Positions 1-7,657 of a stretch of DNA of 32,772 nt are shown in pieces (within the stretch, counting starts at the first letter, position 1; the number at the start of each line of letters is the position of its first letter). This DNA is from Clostridiales bacterium (GTDB lineage: Bacteria; Bacillota; Clostridia; Oscillospirales; CAG-272): contig JAEEJH010000044.1 of assembly GCA_016281775.1 (NCBI GenBank), positions 1-32,772 of the forward strand. The letters run 5' to 3'. The notes beneath the pieces were generated by a model. The model saw nothing but the letters and a program-made list of their open reading frames with translations. It did not search any database and was not told the DNA's origin. A program made the position numbers and the translations under genes.

Positions 1-1
1 C

Positions 2-580
2 GAAAACGAGCACGGAACGTTTCAGTTTTCGATCCACGATATTTATTATATACCCGAAACGAAACAGCTTCAGGTAACGGTCAGATACAACGTCGCGGTG
101 CTGAAAGACCTTAAAAACGAATACGGGCTTTTGAGCGTGCCGGAAGAAGACGTTTTCGACTATTCCCTTCTTCTCGACAGCGGAACAAGGCTTACGTCAT
201 ATCAGTGCGCGTCGACGTCCACATCGCGCTACCGCTTCAAATATATCGTTTTCGATAACGTCGATCTCGAAGACTTCACGCTTCAAAAATACGAACCGGG
301 CGACGCCGCGATAACGAATTCCGAAGGCAGAATAGTCGCTCACGAGACCGATCAGTACGGCAGGACGATACTTTACGAGACCGATGAGAACGGTATGGCG
401 AAGGTGTATACGAACCTTTACGTTTCGATAGAGATATACTATGAAAACGACGTCAACTACGACGCTCTGCCTCTCGCCTCGATGATAGTGTTCAACAGAA
501 CGTACAGCTACGATAAAGTGAACAATTACAAAGATCTTATCGACTACGACGGCAAGCTGCCGATAGTAAGAGAAAGGTGA
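2..580 (+). CDS. C-terminal part of an unrecognised protein (5' end outside window)
   Basis: An open frame runs in from the left edge with no stop and ends at TGA 578-580, giving about 192 residues of a longer protein. I do not recognise the family. The visible part is hydrophilic, has no membrane segment, and is rich in aromatic and charged residues with alternating beta-strand-like stretches. One stretch of the form TDQYGRT...ETDENG (about positions 350-410) resembles a turn-rich repeat of the kind seen in extracellular beta-sandwich domains. An internal ATG exists but the frame is clearly coding upstream of it. The gene is followed by a GC-rich hairpin with a T-run and converges on the minus-strand DUF2079 gene. 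An extracytoplasmic location is only an inference from composition. Confidence 0.6.
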   Translation, partial: ENEHGTFQFSIHDIYYIPETKQLQVTVRYNVAVLKDLKNEYGLLSVPEEDVFDYSLLLDSGTRLTSYQCASTSTSRYRFKYIVFDNVDLEDFTLQKYEPGDAAITNSEGRIVAHETDQYGRTILYETDENGMAKVYTNLYVSIEIYYENDVNYDALPLASMIVFNRTYSYDKVNNYKDLIDYDGKLPIVRER

Positions 581-598
581 TATTAAAGTAACTATTAC

Positions 599-643
599 GG
601 GCGCGCCGCCAAGCATCCGGCTTGCGACGCCCCCCCTTTTTTT
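599..643 (+). terminator. Probable intrinsic terminator of the first gene
   Basis: Shortly after the stop at 580, a GC-rich imperfect hairpin (core CAAGC/GCTTG with flanking GC pairs) is followed by seven C and seven T residues. The position and T-run fit an intrinsic terminator for the plus-strand gene. The stem is not perfect. Confidence 0.55.
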
Positions 644-655
644 ATTGCAAAACGC

Positions 656-699
656 GGGGGGAGGGGGTACGGGGGATATGGGGGGCGGGGGATCCCCCG
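656..699 (+). other. Five-tract G-run (G-quadruplex-type motif) and adjoining palindrome
   Basis: Five G-tracts of 5-6 bases lie at 656-661, 663-667, 671-675, 680-685 and 687-691, separated by loops of only 1-4 bases. This meets any usual G-quadruplex sequence rule on the plus strand. The last tract is half of a perfect 14-bp palindrome (CGGGGGATCCCCCG, 686-699). It lies between two convergent genes. A C7 run at about 630-636 could alternatively pair with one of the G-tracts. Confidence 0.7.
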
Positions 700-737
700 G
701 AAACGAACGGTCAGAAAGACGCCTTGATAAAAGAACC

Positions 738-768
738 AAAGCGTTCGCGGTTAAGACCCCGACGCTTT
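738..768 (-). terminator. Possible terminator of the DUF2079 gene
   Basis: Directly after the minus-strand stop codon, AAAGCGT and ACGCTTT can pair with an inner GGT/ACC step. On the minus strand the hairpin is followed by a weak T-rich stretch (GGTTCTTTTATC). It fits a terminator but is not a strong one. Confidence 0.4.
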
Positions 769-2577
769 TTATTCTTCCGCTTCGACGAGCTTATAGACGG
801 CGCACCATTTGTCCAGCTTGTAGACGAGTTCGTATTCGTCGTTGTTTTTATACTCTTTTTCCGCTTCGCGTTCGGACGAATACCGCAGGTCGATAACGAC
901 GTAATCGGTCTTTCTGCCCTTCTTCTCATATTTGAGATCGTAAAGTTCTTTATGATGCGAAAGCGAGGCGACGAGGAACGTGGACGCTTTTACAGACGCT
1001 TCTTCGGGTATCTCGCTGAGCGCGATCCTCACGGCGTCGTGATTCTCTTTATTGGCAAGGTAGTTTTTGAGATAGTTTCTCGTGTACGTCGTCTGCGTGT
1101 TGACCATAATCGACGCGCCTATCGCGAATACCGCGAGCGTGCGTTTTGTCTTTACGCTCATATCCGCGTAGTTGAGAAGCGACGCGTACATCAGAAACGC
1201 GATGACGCCGTAGGTGTACTGGAAGAACACGCTGTACTGATAGACGTAATCGGTCATAAGATTGACGAGTATCATCGGGCAGATCAGTATATAGCGCGAG
1301 AATTTTTTCGTTATGAACGGCATACATCCGAGCGGCAGAAGCATCTGCAGCATGAATATCAGTTTAGAGCTGCCGTTCGAGTCGATATCCGCTTCGAACA
1401 CCTGCTTTATTACGTACGCCGGGTTCTTTATCACGTTTTTGACGACAGATATAAGCCCTGCGTCTTCACCGAACATAAAGTTGTTATACCGGTAAGTCAT
1501 TACGCCCTGCCCGTATTTTTCGAGCAGCCACAAAACCGTTACGAAATAAGCCATAGATACGCAGAGCGCGACGACGCCCTTGAGCGGCGACTTTTTCGAA
1601 ATTATCAGATAAAGCGCGACGAAAACGATATAGATCGGCGCGTCTTCTTTTACAAGGCACACAAGCAGCGAAAAACCGATAAGACCGAACCAGTTGTTTT
1701 TCTCGATGAAGTAAAACAGCCACAGAAGAAGCGGCGCGAGGAATTTATTCTCGTGCAGATCGTAATAACAGCCGCCCGAGAGCGCCGGGAACAGACAGTA
1801 TATCGCCGCGAAAGCGACCGTCGCCTTGCCGGAAAGCCCGACGTGCTTCGCTATCAGAACGAGCGGTATCACGCCGGACGCGAGCAGTACGCCCTGACAG
1901 ATCATGAGCGTTACGGGCGAGGGGAAGATCGCGTAAAACGGCAAAAACAGATAGTATATCGGCGAAACGTGCACCGCGAAATGCGACAAAAGCATATCGC
2001 GTTCGCAGGTGACGAGCGGCTGAAGCGTCGTCTTCATGTAATAGAACATCTGCGAGAAAATGCCGAAATCGTAATTCGGCGTCGACTGGGTCAGATATCT
2101 GCAAACGGTCTGCACCGATATAAAAGACGCCGTGTACAGACCCGCCGCGATGATAAGCGATACCGTGACCGGCTTCGGCATATTGAACGATAAAGGATCG
2201 CTTTTTTCGTCGCCGAAGACGTAGAAGCATATAAGAAGCAGTATCAGGCACGCGCCGAGACAGAACCATATATCGTCGGTCTGCGAGGTGCACTGTACGG
2301 CGTAAACGGTATACGAAAGCAGCAGAATGAGCTTTTCGATCTTAGGCGCTTCGACTAACGAAAACAGCGTGAACAGTACGGCGAACACGCCGAGGCAGAC
2401 AAGCATGAACACCGTAAGGCTCGTATTCAAAAAATAATCCTTTGACGTGAAATCGAATTTCGCGTTTACCGTCATGAATATCGCGCAGGTTATGAACAGC
2501 GCGGAAAACAGTCTTACGGCGACTTTTTCGCCGGTTATTTTCTTTTTCAGTATGACTTTTAATTCTTCAGAATTCAT
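769..2577 (-). CDS. DUF2079 family polytopic membrane protein
   Basis: This 602-residue protein has many hydrophobic segments (roughly a dozen or more) spread along the first two thirds. The stretch around residues 165-205 matches the DUF2079 signature by eye: a YDFGIFSQ-like motif, then a SHF...HVSPIYYLFLP block. The family is uncharacterised and distantly resembles GT-C-type membrane glycosyltransferases, so a role in envelope glycan or lipid-linked sugar metabolism is inference. The C-terminal roughly 100 residues are hydrophilic and probably extracytoplasmic. The ATG overlaps the stop of the upstream TraB/GumN gene by four bases (ATGA), with GGTGAG as the ribosome site, so the two are translationally coupled. 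Confidence 0.82.
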   Translation of the reverse strand: MNSEELKVILKKKITGEKVAVRLFSALFITCAIFMTVNAKFDFTSKDYFLNTSLTVFMLVCLGVFAVLFTLFSLVEAPKIEKLILLLSYTVYAVQCTSQTDDIWFCLGACLILLLICFYVFGDEKSDPLSFNMPKPVTVSLIIAAGLYTASFISVQTVCRYLTQSTPNYDFGIFSQMFYYMKTTLQPLVTCERDMLLSHFAVHVSPIYYLFLPFYAIFPSPVTLMICQGVLLASGVIPLVLIAKHVGLSGKATVAFAAIYCLFPALSGGCYYDLHENKFLAPLLLWLFYFIEKNNWFGLIGFSLLVCLVKEDAPIYIVFVALYLIISKKSPLKGVVALCVSMAYFVTVLWLLEKYGQGVMTYRYNNFMFGEDAGLISVVKNVIKNPAYVIKQVFEADIDSNGSSKLIFMLQMLLPLGCMPFITKKFSRYILICPMILVNLMTDYVYQYSVFFQYTYGVIAFLMYASLLNYADMSVKTKRTLAVFAIGASIMVNTQTTYTRNYLKNYLANKENHDAVRIALSEIPEEASVKASTFLVASLSHHKELYDLKYEKKGRKTDYVVIDLRYSSEREAEKEYKNNDEYELVYKLDKWCAVYKLVEAEE

Positions 2578-3542
2578 TTTCTCACCACAGTATAGCCTTC
2601 GTTTGATAACAGCGCGACGATGCCGTCGTTGCAGAGCATATGCGCGCAGCCGACGACGACGAACGTCTTTTTGCCTTCGGCAAGGAACTGCTTGACCGTA
2701 TCCGCCATAAGTCTGTTTCTGTCGGAATACATCTTTTTATCGTAATCTTTCATCGCCTCGTTCAGCTCGCCGTCATCGTATTCAATGACGCGGCTCGAAG
2801 AGATGAGCTTTTCCATGGTGGTCATATTGCCCCTTTTGTACGCGTTCATCAATAAAGTCGTGCCGAGGCTCGAGCCGAACAACGAGCCTGCGCTTTGCAC
2901 CGACGACAGTATGAACATATCGTAAGCTTTATCGCTTACGGCGTTGAGCATATCGATCTGCGACTGTTCGCTTTCGATGCTGACGACTTTTTTACCTTCC
3001 GCGTAAGCCTTGTTGGCGAAATATATGTCGACGCCGTTATCGGAAACTTCACCCTGCTCATCCGTCATTATGTTTTCGATCAGCATATACCAGTAAGCGG
3101 CGTTGAACAGATCGAGCTCTTCGGAATAGATCTCTTTTTTCTTGAAGAATTCAACGGCTTTGTCATACGTTTCTTCGGAGATATGGTCTTTTATCGTCGT
3201 ACCGTCTTTATACATGAATATACCGGCGTAATATTCGGCGTACTCCCGTTCCGACATACCTTCGCGCGACTTGTCGGCTTCGATCATATCGTATTCGAGC
3301 GCGAGCTGATCGCAGCTCTTATACGCGTCTTCGATAATATCGGCAAACGGGAACATCGAATCGTCCTTGCCTACGTGGACCGAGCCGAACAGATAGCATA
3401 CGTGCCCTTCACCGTCTTCGACCATCCACATGGCGGGTCCCTTTCTGTATCCCGAATCGTAAAACAGCCCGCAGCCGCAGAAAGTCGCGCCGAACGTGAC
3501 GATAAGCGCGGACAGAATCAACACCGATATCGCTCTTTTCAT
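2574..3542 (-). CDS. TraB/GumN-family lipoprotein
   Basis: The 322-residue product starts with a lipoprotein-type signal (MKRAISV, hydrophobic core, then GATFCGCG with candidate lipidated cysteines). The TraB/PrgY/GumN pattern follows: MWMVEDGEGH...YLFGSVHVG near the N-terminus, a LALEYDM acidic segment, and a C-terminal VVVGCAHML...GIVALL...GYTVV block. Related members (Tiki/TraB) are proposed metalloproteases or peptide-binding proteins; activity here is not shown. I chose ATG 3542 over an in-frame ATG 15 codons upstream because AGGTGG sits just before it and the protein then begins directly with the signal peptide. The stop overlaps the start of the DUF2079 gene. Confidence 0.85.
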   Translation of the reverse strand: MKRAISVLILSALIVTFGATFCGCGLFYDSGYRKGPAMWMVEDGEGHVCYLFGSVHVGKDDSMFPFADIIEDAYKSCDQLALEYDMIEADKSREGMSEREYAEYYAGIFMYKDGTTIKDHISEETYDKAVEFFKKKEIYSEELDLFNAAYWYMLIENIMTDEQGEVSDNGVDIYFANKAYAEGKKVVSIESEQSQIDMLNAVSDKAYDMFILSSVQSAGSLFGSSLGTTLLMNAYKRGNMTTMEKLISSSRVIEYDDGELNEAMKDYDKKMYSDRNRLMADTVKQFLAEGKKTFVVVGCAHMLCNDGIVALLSNEGYTVVRK

Positions 3543-3611
3543 TTCTCCACCTCTCCGCCGTATCGCTACGGCAACTGATTTTTTCACAGTTACTATGATA
3601 CAACTATTTTA

Positions 3612-3640
3612 TTTATATTAAGAGGGTTCTTTGTAAACAA
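3612..3640 (-). promoter_or_regulatory. Candidate sigma-A promoter of the TraB/GumN - DUF2079 pair
   Basis: On the minus strand TTGTTT (3640-3635) and TATAAA (3617-3612) are separated by 17 bases, about 70 bases upstream of the chosen ATG. The match is moderate. Confidence 0.45.
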
Positions 3641-3739
3641 AACGTAAAAAGGCGGAAATTTAGCATTTTTCGACCCCGTTCCGTGCAAATCTTATAAACT
3701 TTTTAATAAAATATTCAACTAATTTTGTTAGTTATAATA

Positions 3740-3768
3740 TTGCTTTTTGCATTCTGTTGCGATATAAT
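3740..3768 (+). promoter_or_regulatory. Sigma-A promoter of the LCP-glyS operon
   Basis: TTGCTT (3740-3745), a 17-base spacer and a perfect TATAAT (3763-3768) lie 48 bases upstream of the LCP start codon. A second TATAAT at 3733-3738 lacks a convincing -35 partner. The rest of the 3543-3815 spacer is A/T-rich, with no other recognisable element. Confidence 0.7.
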
Positions 3769-3815
3769 TAAAATACCTTTATTATAAGCACGATCCGAAT
3801 GAAAGGAAATCATAT

Positions 3816-4943
3816 ATGTTATCAACTGTAAAAAGTTTTGTGATAGCGTTCGTAGTCGCGCTGCTCGTGTTCGGAGTACTCGGCTACTACGCGTATCCGT
3901 ACGTCAAAAGCGTATCGGAAGATTTTCTGCGTCCGGGCGCATCTGAAGATACGCGCCCCGCGGACGATACCGGCCATTCCGGCGCCGACACGCTCGAAAC
4001 GGTGGATCCCGGCGACATAACCGATCCGGGCGACGATTTTGAAGGGCAGAAGAGTTTTACCATGCTTCTGTTCGGCTCTAACTATCAGCCCGACGTTTTC
4101 TCCGATTACAGAGTTACCGTCGCCACCTCGTCGGATATCGATCTTCTCGCGCAGCATCAGCGCCACTACACCGCCGACGTTATAATGCTCGTCAGATACT
4201 CCGCCGAGCTCGGCACGGTCATCTTCTCCGCGATACCTTCGAATATGATCGTCACCGCCGGAGGCATAAATATGTACCTCGGCGAAGTTCTCGAGAAGAA
4301 AAACGTAACGTATTTCGTCGGCGCGGTCGAATCGGTGACCGGTCTTCCCGTCGACTATTACGTTTACTGTCAGATAGCGCTCTTCAAAGACGTGATCGAT
4401 ATGCTCGGCGGCGTCAAATTCGACGTACCGGTCGATATGAACTACACCGATCCCGAGGAACGTATCGTGGAACCCGGCGCGTCGAGAGAACCGATCATAA
4501 CGTATGACAAAGACGGCAATATAAAAGACGTGATACTCCCCGGCAAGGCCTTCAAGATCGATCTCAAAAAAGGCATACAGACGCTGAACGGCGAAAAAGC
4601 GTCGTGGGTACTGCGCTATAACGCGTACAGCGCCGGCAAGCCCGATTACACGAGATACAGAGAAACTCAGGTGAATTTCTTCAAAGTGCTGTTTGAACAG
4701 GTGATGAGAGAAGAATTCCGCGCGAGGATATCGATGGTCGTATCCGAGATCAACAAGCGCGGTTCCACGAACCTGACCCCGCAGGAATTCGAAGACATAG
4801 CCGACACGCTGCTCAATTACTCGGCGTATGAAAAAGCGACCGTTCCCTACCCCGGCACCAACCTGACCGCGGGCGGCGTGCAGACGTTTTCGTCTTCGAG
4901 ATCGGAAGCTTACAAAACATATGAAAAATACAAAATCAAATAA
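3816..4943 (+). CDS. LytR-CpsA-Psr (LCP) family protein
   Basis: LCP proteins are membrane-anchored phosphotransferases that attach undecaprenyl-linked polymers to peptidoglycan or other acceptors outside the cell. This 375-residue protein has one N-terminal membrane anchor (residues about 7-29), an acidic Asp/Thr/Pro linker (about 40-80), then the LCP domain. Landmarks are DVIMLVRYS, a DMLGGVKFDVPVDMNYTDP block, the GIQTLNGEKA segment, and R267/R280/R282 in LRYN...TRYRETQ, where the family has its second arginine cluster. The usual first motif (IPRD-like) reads IPSN at residues 140-143, so one arginine and an aspartate are absent. AGGAAA precedes the ATG. glyS begins 13 bases downstream. Confidence 0.85.
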   Translation: MLSTVKSFVIAFVVALLVFGVLGYYAYPYVKSVSEDFLRPGASEDTRPADDTGHSGADTLETVDPGDITDPGDDFEGQKSFTMLLFGSNYQPDVFSDYRVTVATSSDIDLLAQHQRHYTADVIMLVRYSAELGTVIFSAIPSNMIVTAGGINMYLGEVLEKKNVTYFVGAVESVTGLPVDYYVYCQIALFKDVIDMLGGVKFDVPVDMNYTDPEERIVEPGASREPIITYDKDGNIKDVILPGKAFKIDLKKGIQTLNGEKASWVLRYNAYSAGKPDYTRYRETQVNFFKVLFEQVMREEFRARISMVVSEINKRGSTNLTPQEFEDIADTLLNYSAYEKATVPYPGTNLTAGGVQTFSSSRSEAYKTYEKYKIK

Positions 4944-4955
4944 GAGGATGCAAAG

Positions 4956-6353
4956 ATGAAAAACACCGAAAAAACAATGGACAAGATCGTCGCGCTGTGC
5001 AAAAACCGCGGATTCGTATACGCCGGCTCCGAAATATACGGCGGTCTCGCGAACACCTGGGATTACGGGCCGCTCGGCGTCGAGCTCAAAAACAACATCA
5101 AAAAAGCGTGGTGGCGTAAATTCGTCACCGAATCGAAATATAACGTAGGTCTTGACGCGGCGATACTCATGAACCCGCAGACGTGGGTCGCGTCCGGTCA
5201 TCTCGCGGGCTTCTCTGATCCTTTGATGGACTGCAGAGAGTGTCACGAGAGATTCAGAGCGGACAAACTCATAGAAGACTGGTGCGGCGAAAACGGCGTC
5301 GTTTTGCCGAAACCGATCGACGCGTTCTCTCAGTCGGAAATGAAGCAGTTCGTTGAAGACAACAATATCCCCTGCCCCACCTGCGGCAAGCACAATTTCA
5401 CCGATATACGCCAGTTCAACCTGATGTTCAAAACCTTTCAGGGCGTTACGGAAGACGCGAAAAACACGGTATACCTGCGTCCGGAGACGGCTCAGGGTAT
5501 ATTCACAAACTTCGTAAACGTTCAGAGAACGACGAGAAGAAAAGTTCCGTTCGGTATCGGGCAGATCGGTAAATCGTTCCGCAACGAGATAACTCCCGGC
5601 AACTTCATATTCAGAGTACGCGAATTCGAACAGATGGAACTCGAATTCTTCTGCAAACCCGGCACGGACTTGCAATGGTTCGAATACTGGCGCGCTTACT
5701 GCAGAGACTGGCTCCTGTCGCTCGGCATCAAACCGGAAAACCTCCGTCTGCGCGACCACGATCCGGAAGAACTCTGCTTCTATTCGAAAGCCACGACCGA
5801 CTTTGAATTCCTCTTCCCGTTCGGCTGGGGCGAGCTCTGGGGCGTAGCCGACAGGACCGATTACGACCTCGGAAGACATCAGGAAGTATCCGGCAAAGAC
5901 CTTTCTTATTTCGATCCGGAAACGAACGAGAGATATTTGCCTTACGTCATCGAGCCTTCGCTCGGCGTTGAGCGCAGCGTTCTTGCCGTTCTCTGCGACG
6001 CATACGACGAAGAGGTTATCAACGAAAACGACACGAGAGTCGTTTTGCATCTGCATCCCGTTCTCGCGCCGTTCAAAGCCGCCGTTCTGCCGCTCTCAAA
6101 GAAGCTGAACGCCGAAGCGGAAGAGATATACGGCGAGCTTTGCAAGCACTTCCCCGTCGATTACGACGACACCGGTTCAATCGGCAAGCGTTACAGACGC
6201 GAAGACGAGATCGGCACGCCGTTCTGCATAACGTACGATTTTGAATCGAAAGAAGACGGCTGCGTAACCGTACGCGATCGCGACACGATGGAACAGATAA
6301 GGATACCGATCGCAGAGCTCGTAAGCTATATCGAGTCTAAGCTCGTCTTCTGA
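4956..6353 (+). CDS. glyS: Glycyl-tRNA synthetase (single-chain, class II)
   Basis: This enzyme charges tRNA-Gly with glycine in the cytoplasm. The 465-residue length is normal for the homodimeric bacterial form (also called glyQS), as opposed to the two-subunit alpha/beta form. Motif 1 lies in the [19 protein letters not shown] region. The glycine-binding [12 protein letters not shown] is near residue 179. Motif 2 reads [13 protein letters not shown]...[11 protein letters not shown], and motif 3 [14 protein letters not shown] starts near 332. Two CxxC pairs (DCRECHERF and CPTCGKH) form the family's insertion in the first part. The C-terminal anticodon-binding domain begins around [26 protein letters not shown] precedes the ATG, and the gene is co-transcribed with its LCP neighbour. 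Confidence 0.97.
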   Translation: MKNTEKTMDKIVALCKNRGFVYAGSEIYGGLANTWDYGPLGVELKNNIKKAWWRKFVTESKYNVGLDAAILMNPQTWVASGHLAGFSDPLMDCRECHERFRADKLIEDWCGENGVVLPKPIDAFSQSEMKQFVEDNNIPCPTCGKHNFTDIRQFNLMFKTFQGVTEDAKNTVYLRPETAQGIFTNFVNVQRTTRRKVPFGIGQIGKSFRNEITPGNFIFRVREFEQMELEFFCKPGTDLQWFEYWRAYCRDWLLSLGIKPENLRLRDHDPEELCFYSKATTDFEFLFPFGWGELWGVADRTDYDLGRHQEVSGKDLSYFDPETNERYLPYVIEPSLGVERSVLAVLCDAYDEEVINENDTRVVLHLHPVLAPFKAAVLPLSKKLNAEAEEIYGELCKHFPVDYDDTGSIGKRYRREDEIGTPFCITYDFESKEDGCVTVRDRDTMEQIRIPIAELVSYIESKLVF

Positions 6354-6354
6354 T

Positions 6355-6696
6355 ATGGGCGACGGGATATTCTACCGCTTTATCAAAGCGAAAAACGTAA
6401 AGTCGCTGAGATATAAAAAGGAACTTGCAGGCAAGATCTGCTCGCACAGCATCAAATACGCCACGGTCTCGCTCGGAGATCAGGGCGACAAGGTCGTCGG
6501 CCGCGACTGCGTATGCGGTTTTGACGACGTGTATTTCAGCATATCGGAAGGCGGCAGGCTGATATTCAAATCGCCGATGAAAGACGTGAAGCTGTTCGAA
6601 CTGATGTCGCTCGACGGAGCGGTCATCTCCGGCAACGATGAAACTCAGAACGGCGAATACAGGGAAATAACGGTCCATTATTCATATTACAGATAA
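6355..6696 (+). CDS. Small unrecognised protein (113 aa) coupled to glyS
   Basis: I do not recognise this protein. Its ATG follows the glyS stop by one base (TGA T ATG), so translation is probably by termination-reinitiation. It is soluble and mixed in charge, has no signal peptide or membrane segment, and has two nearby cysteines in a DCVCGFDD motif (residues about 51-58). Codon use matches that of its neighbours, and the frame stays open to a TAA-type end just before the ribosome site of the next gene. This supports a real gene rather than chance. Context gives no clear function. It could be a small cytoplasmic protein of the same operon. Confidence 0.6.
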   Translation: MGDGIFYRFIKAKNVKSLRYKKELAGKICSHSIKYATVSLGDQGDKVVGRDCVCGFDDVYFSISEGGRLIFKSPMKDVKLFELMSLDGAVISGNDETQNGEYREITVHYSYYR

Positions 6697-6708
6697 AGGA
6701 GAAATAAC

Positions 6709-7533
6709 ATGAAAAAAATCATAGCAGCATTACTTATCGCGGTCTTCGTATTCGCGGCCGTTTCATGCGCGGAAAACGCAGGCCCCGCGGAAGATACCTC
6801 GGCAAAGACTGCGCAGGCGACGGAAAAAGCGACCGACGCTCCCGCGACCGCCGCCCCGACCGAGAAAGCGACTGACGCGCCGGCTACGGAAGCGCCGACC
6901 GAGAAAGTCACCGAAGCGGTCGTGACAGAAGCACCGACGGAACCGGCTACCGACGCCCCGACGGAACCCGTCACCGAGACTCCCACGGAACCCGCGACCG
7001 AAGCTCCGACCGAGCCGGCCACGGAAGCGCCGACCGAGAAAGTCACCGAAGCGCCCGTTACCGAACCGCCTACGGAAAAAGTTACCGAAGCGCCCGTGAC
7101 CGAAGCGCCGAAGGAAATACCCGATAACGCGTATTTCTACGACCGCATCTATATAGTTCCGCCGGATTTCTACACGATGCAGGAATTTGCCGGTCTGCCC
7201 TCCGGTCTGCGTAATGACTACGATCCCGGTCTTTGCTTCTTCAACTTCTCCACTGCAGCCGCAACGCCTCTGCAGGGTGAGGAAGCTATGGTCGCTTTAG
7301 CTCAGACCGCGCAGCCGGGCTGTTCGATACTGGGTTACAGAAGTTTCAAAGTCGACGGAGTCGACGTCGAACAGATCGACTACGTATGGGCGAGTCAGCC
7401 GATACTCCAGTCTATGGTCACCGTACACCTTGAAGATAAAAACGTTATAATACTCTTCGCCGCTCTGACGAGCATCGAAAACGCGCTTGAAGAATACACA
7501 GCCATAATCGATACTCTCGGAATAGTCGATTAA
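6709..7533 (+). CDS. Lipoprotein with Thr/Pro/Glu repeat linker
   Basis: The 274-residue protein has a clear lipobox signal (MKKIIAALL...AAVSC, lipidated Cys near residue 22). A low-complexity stalk follows (about residues 30-135), built from repeats such as TEAPTEPA, TEAPTEKV and TDAPATEA. The C-terminal domain of about 135 residues (YFYDRIYIVPPDFYT...IIDTLGIVD) is a small alpha/beta module I cannot assign; its outline recalls PsbP/DcrB-like folds, which is weak inference. The stalk probably spans the cell wall and may be glycosylated. AAGGAG precedes the ATG by a normal spacing, and the gene ends the LCP-glyS transcription unit. Confidence 0.8.
   Translation: MKKIIAALLIAVFVFAAVSCAENAGPAEDTSAKTAQATEKATDAPATAAPTEKATDAPATEAPTEKVTEAVVTEAPTEPATDAPTEPVTETPTEPATEAPTEPATEAPTEKVTEAPVTEPPTEKVTEAPVTEAPKEIPDNAYFYDRIYIVPPDFYTMQEFAGLPSGLRNDYDPGLCFFNFSTAAATPLQGEEAMVALAQTAQPGCSILGYRSFKVDGVDVEQIDYVWASQPILQSMVTVHLEDKNVIILFAALTSIENALEEYTAIIDTLGIVD
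6829..7115 (+). repeat. Tandem Thr-Glu-Ala-Pro coding repeats
   Basis: These are degenerate 12-15-base-periodic repeats encoding TEAPTEP/TEKV units in the lipoprotein stalk. They vary at third positions, which suggests selection on the protein. Such tracts are prone to copy-number change. Confidence 0.8.
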
Positions 7534-7551
7534 ATTACACAAAAACGCACG

Positions 7552-7585
7552 CCGCCGCAAAAATAATTTGCGGCGGTCCTTTTTA
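7552..7585 (+). terminator. Intrinsic terminator of the LCP-glyS operon
   Basis: A perfect 10-bp stem CCGCCGCAAA/TTTGCGGCGG with loop AATAA is followed by TCCTTTTTAT, just downstream of the lipoprotein gene. Confidence 0.92.
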
Positions 7586-7598
7586 TCGTCGAAAACCG

Positions 7599-7627
7599 TT
7601 GACATAATATAGGTTGTAATTTATAAT
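7599..7627 (+). promoter_or_regulatory. Consensus sigma-A promoter of the giant esterase gene
   Basis: A perfect TTGACA (7599-7604), a 17-base spacer and a perfect TATAAT (7622-7627) lie right after the preceding terminator. The predicted start near 7634 gives a leader of only about 25 bases, with TGGAGA 7 bases before the ATG. No operator-like inverted repeat is visible. Confidence 0.93.
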
Positions 7628-7657
7628 ATATGTACTACCACTTATGGAGATAACGTT

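Noticed and set aside
622-2193. A 523-codon plus-strand frame opposite the DUF2079 gene
   Set aside because: Its product is an Arg/His-rich sequence without domain character and is the shadow of a clear membrane-protein gene.
3543-3587. Fifteen-residue N-terminal extension of the TraB/GumN protein
   Set aside because: The extension is Arg-rich and would bury the lipoprotein signal. The internal ATG has AGGTGG at good spacing.
3822-6056. A 744-codon open frame on the minus strand opposite the LCP and glyS genes
   Set aside because: It lies antisense to two firmly identified genes, has no recognisable domain and crosses their boundary. NCG-rich coding DNA routinely leaves long antisense frames open.
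6687-7046. Minus-strand frame encoding SVGASVAG repeats
   Set aside because: It is the complement of the Thr/Glu/Ala/Pro repeat stalk of the lipoprotein and has no ribosome site or signal of its own.
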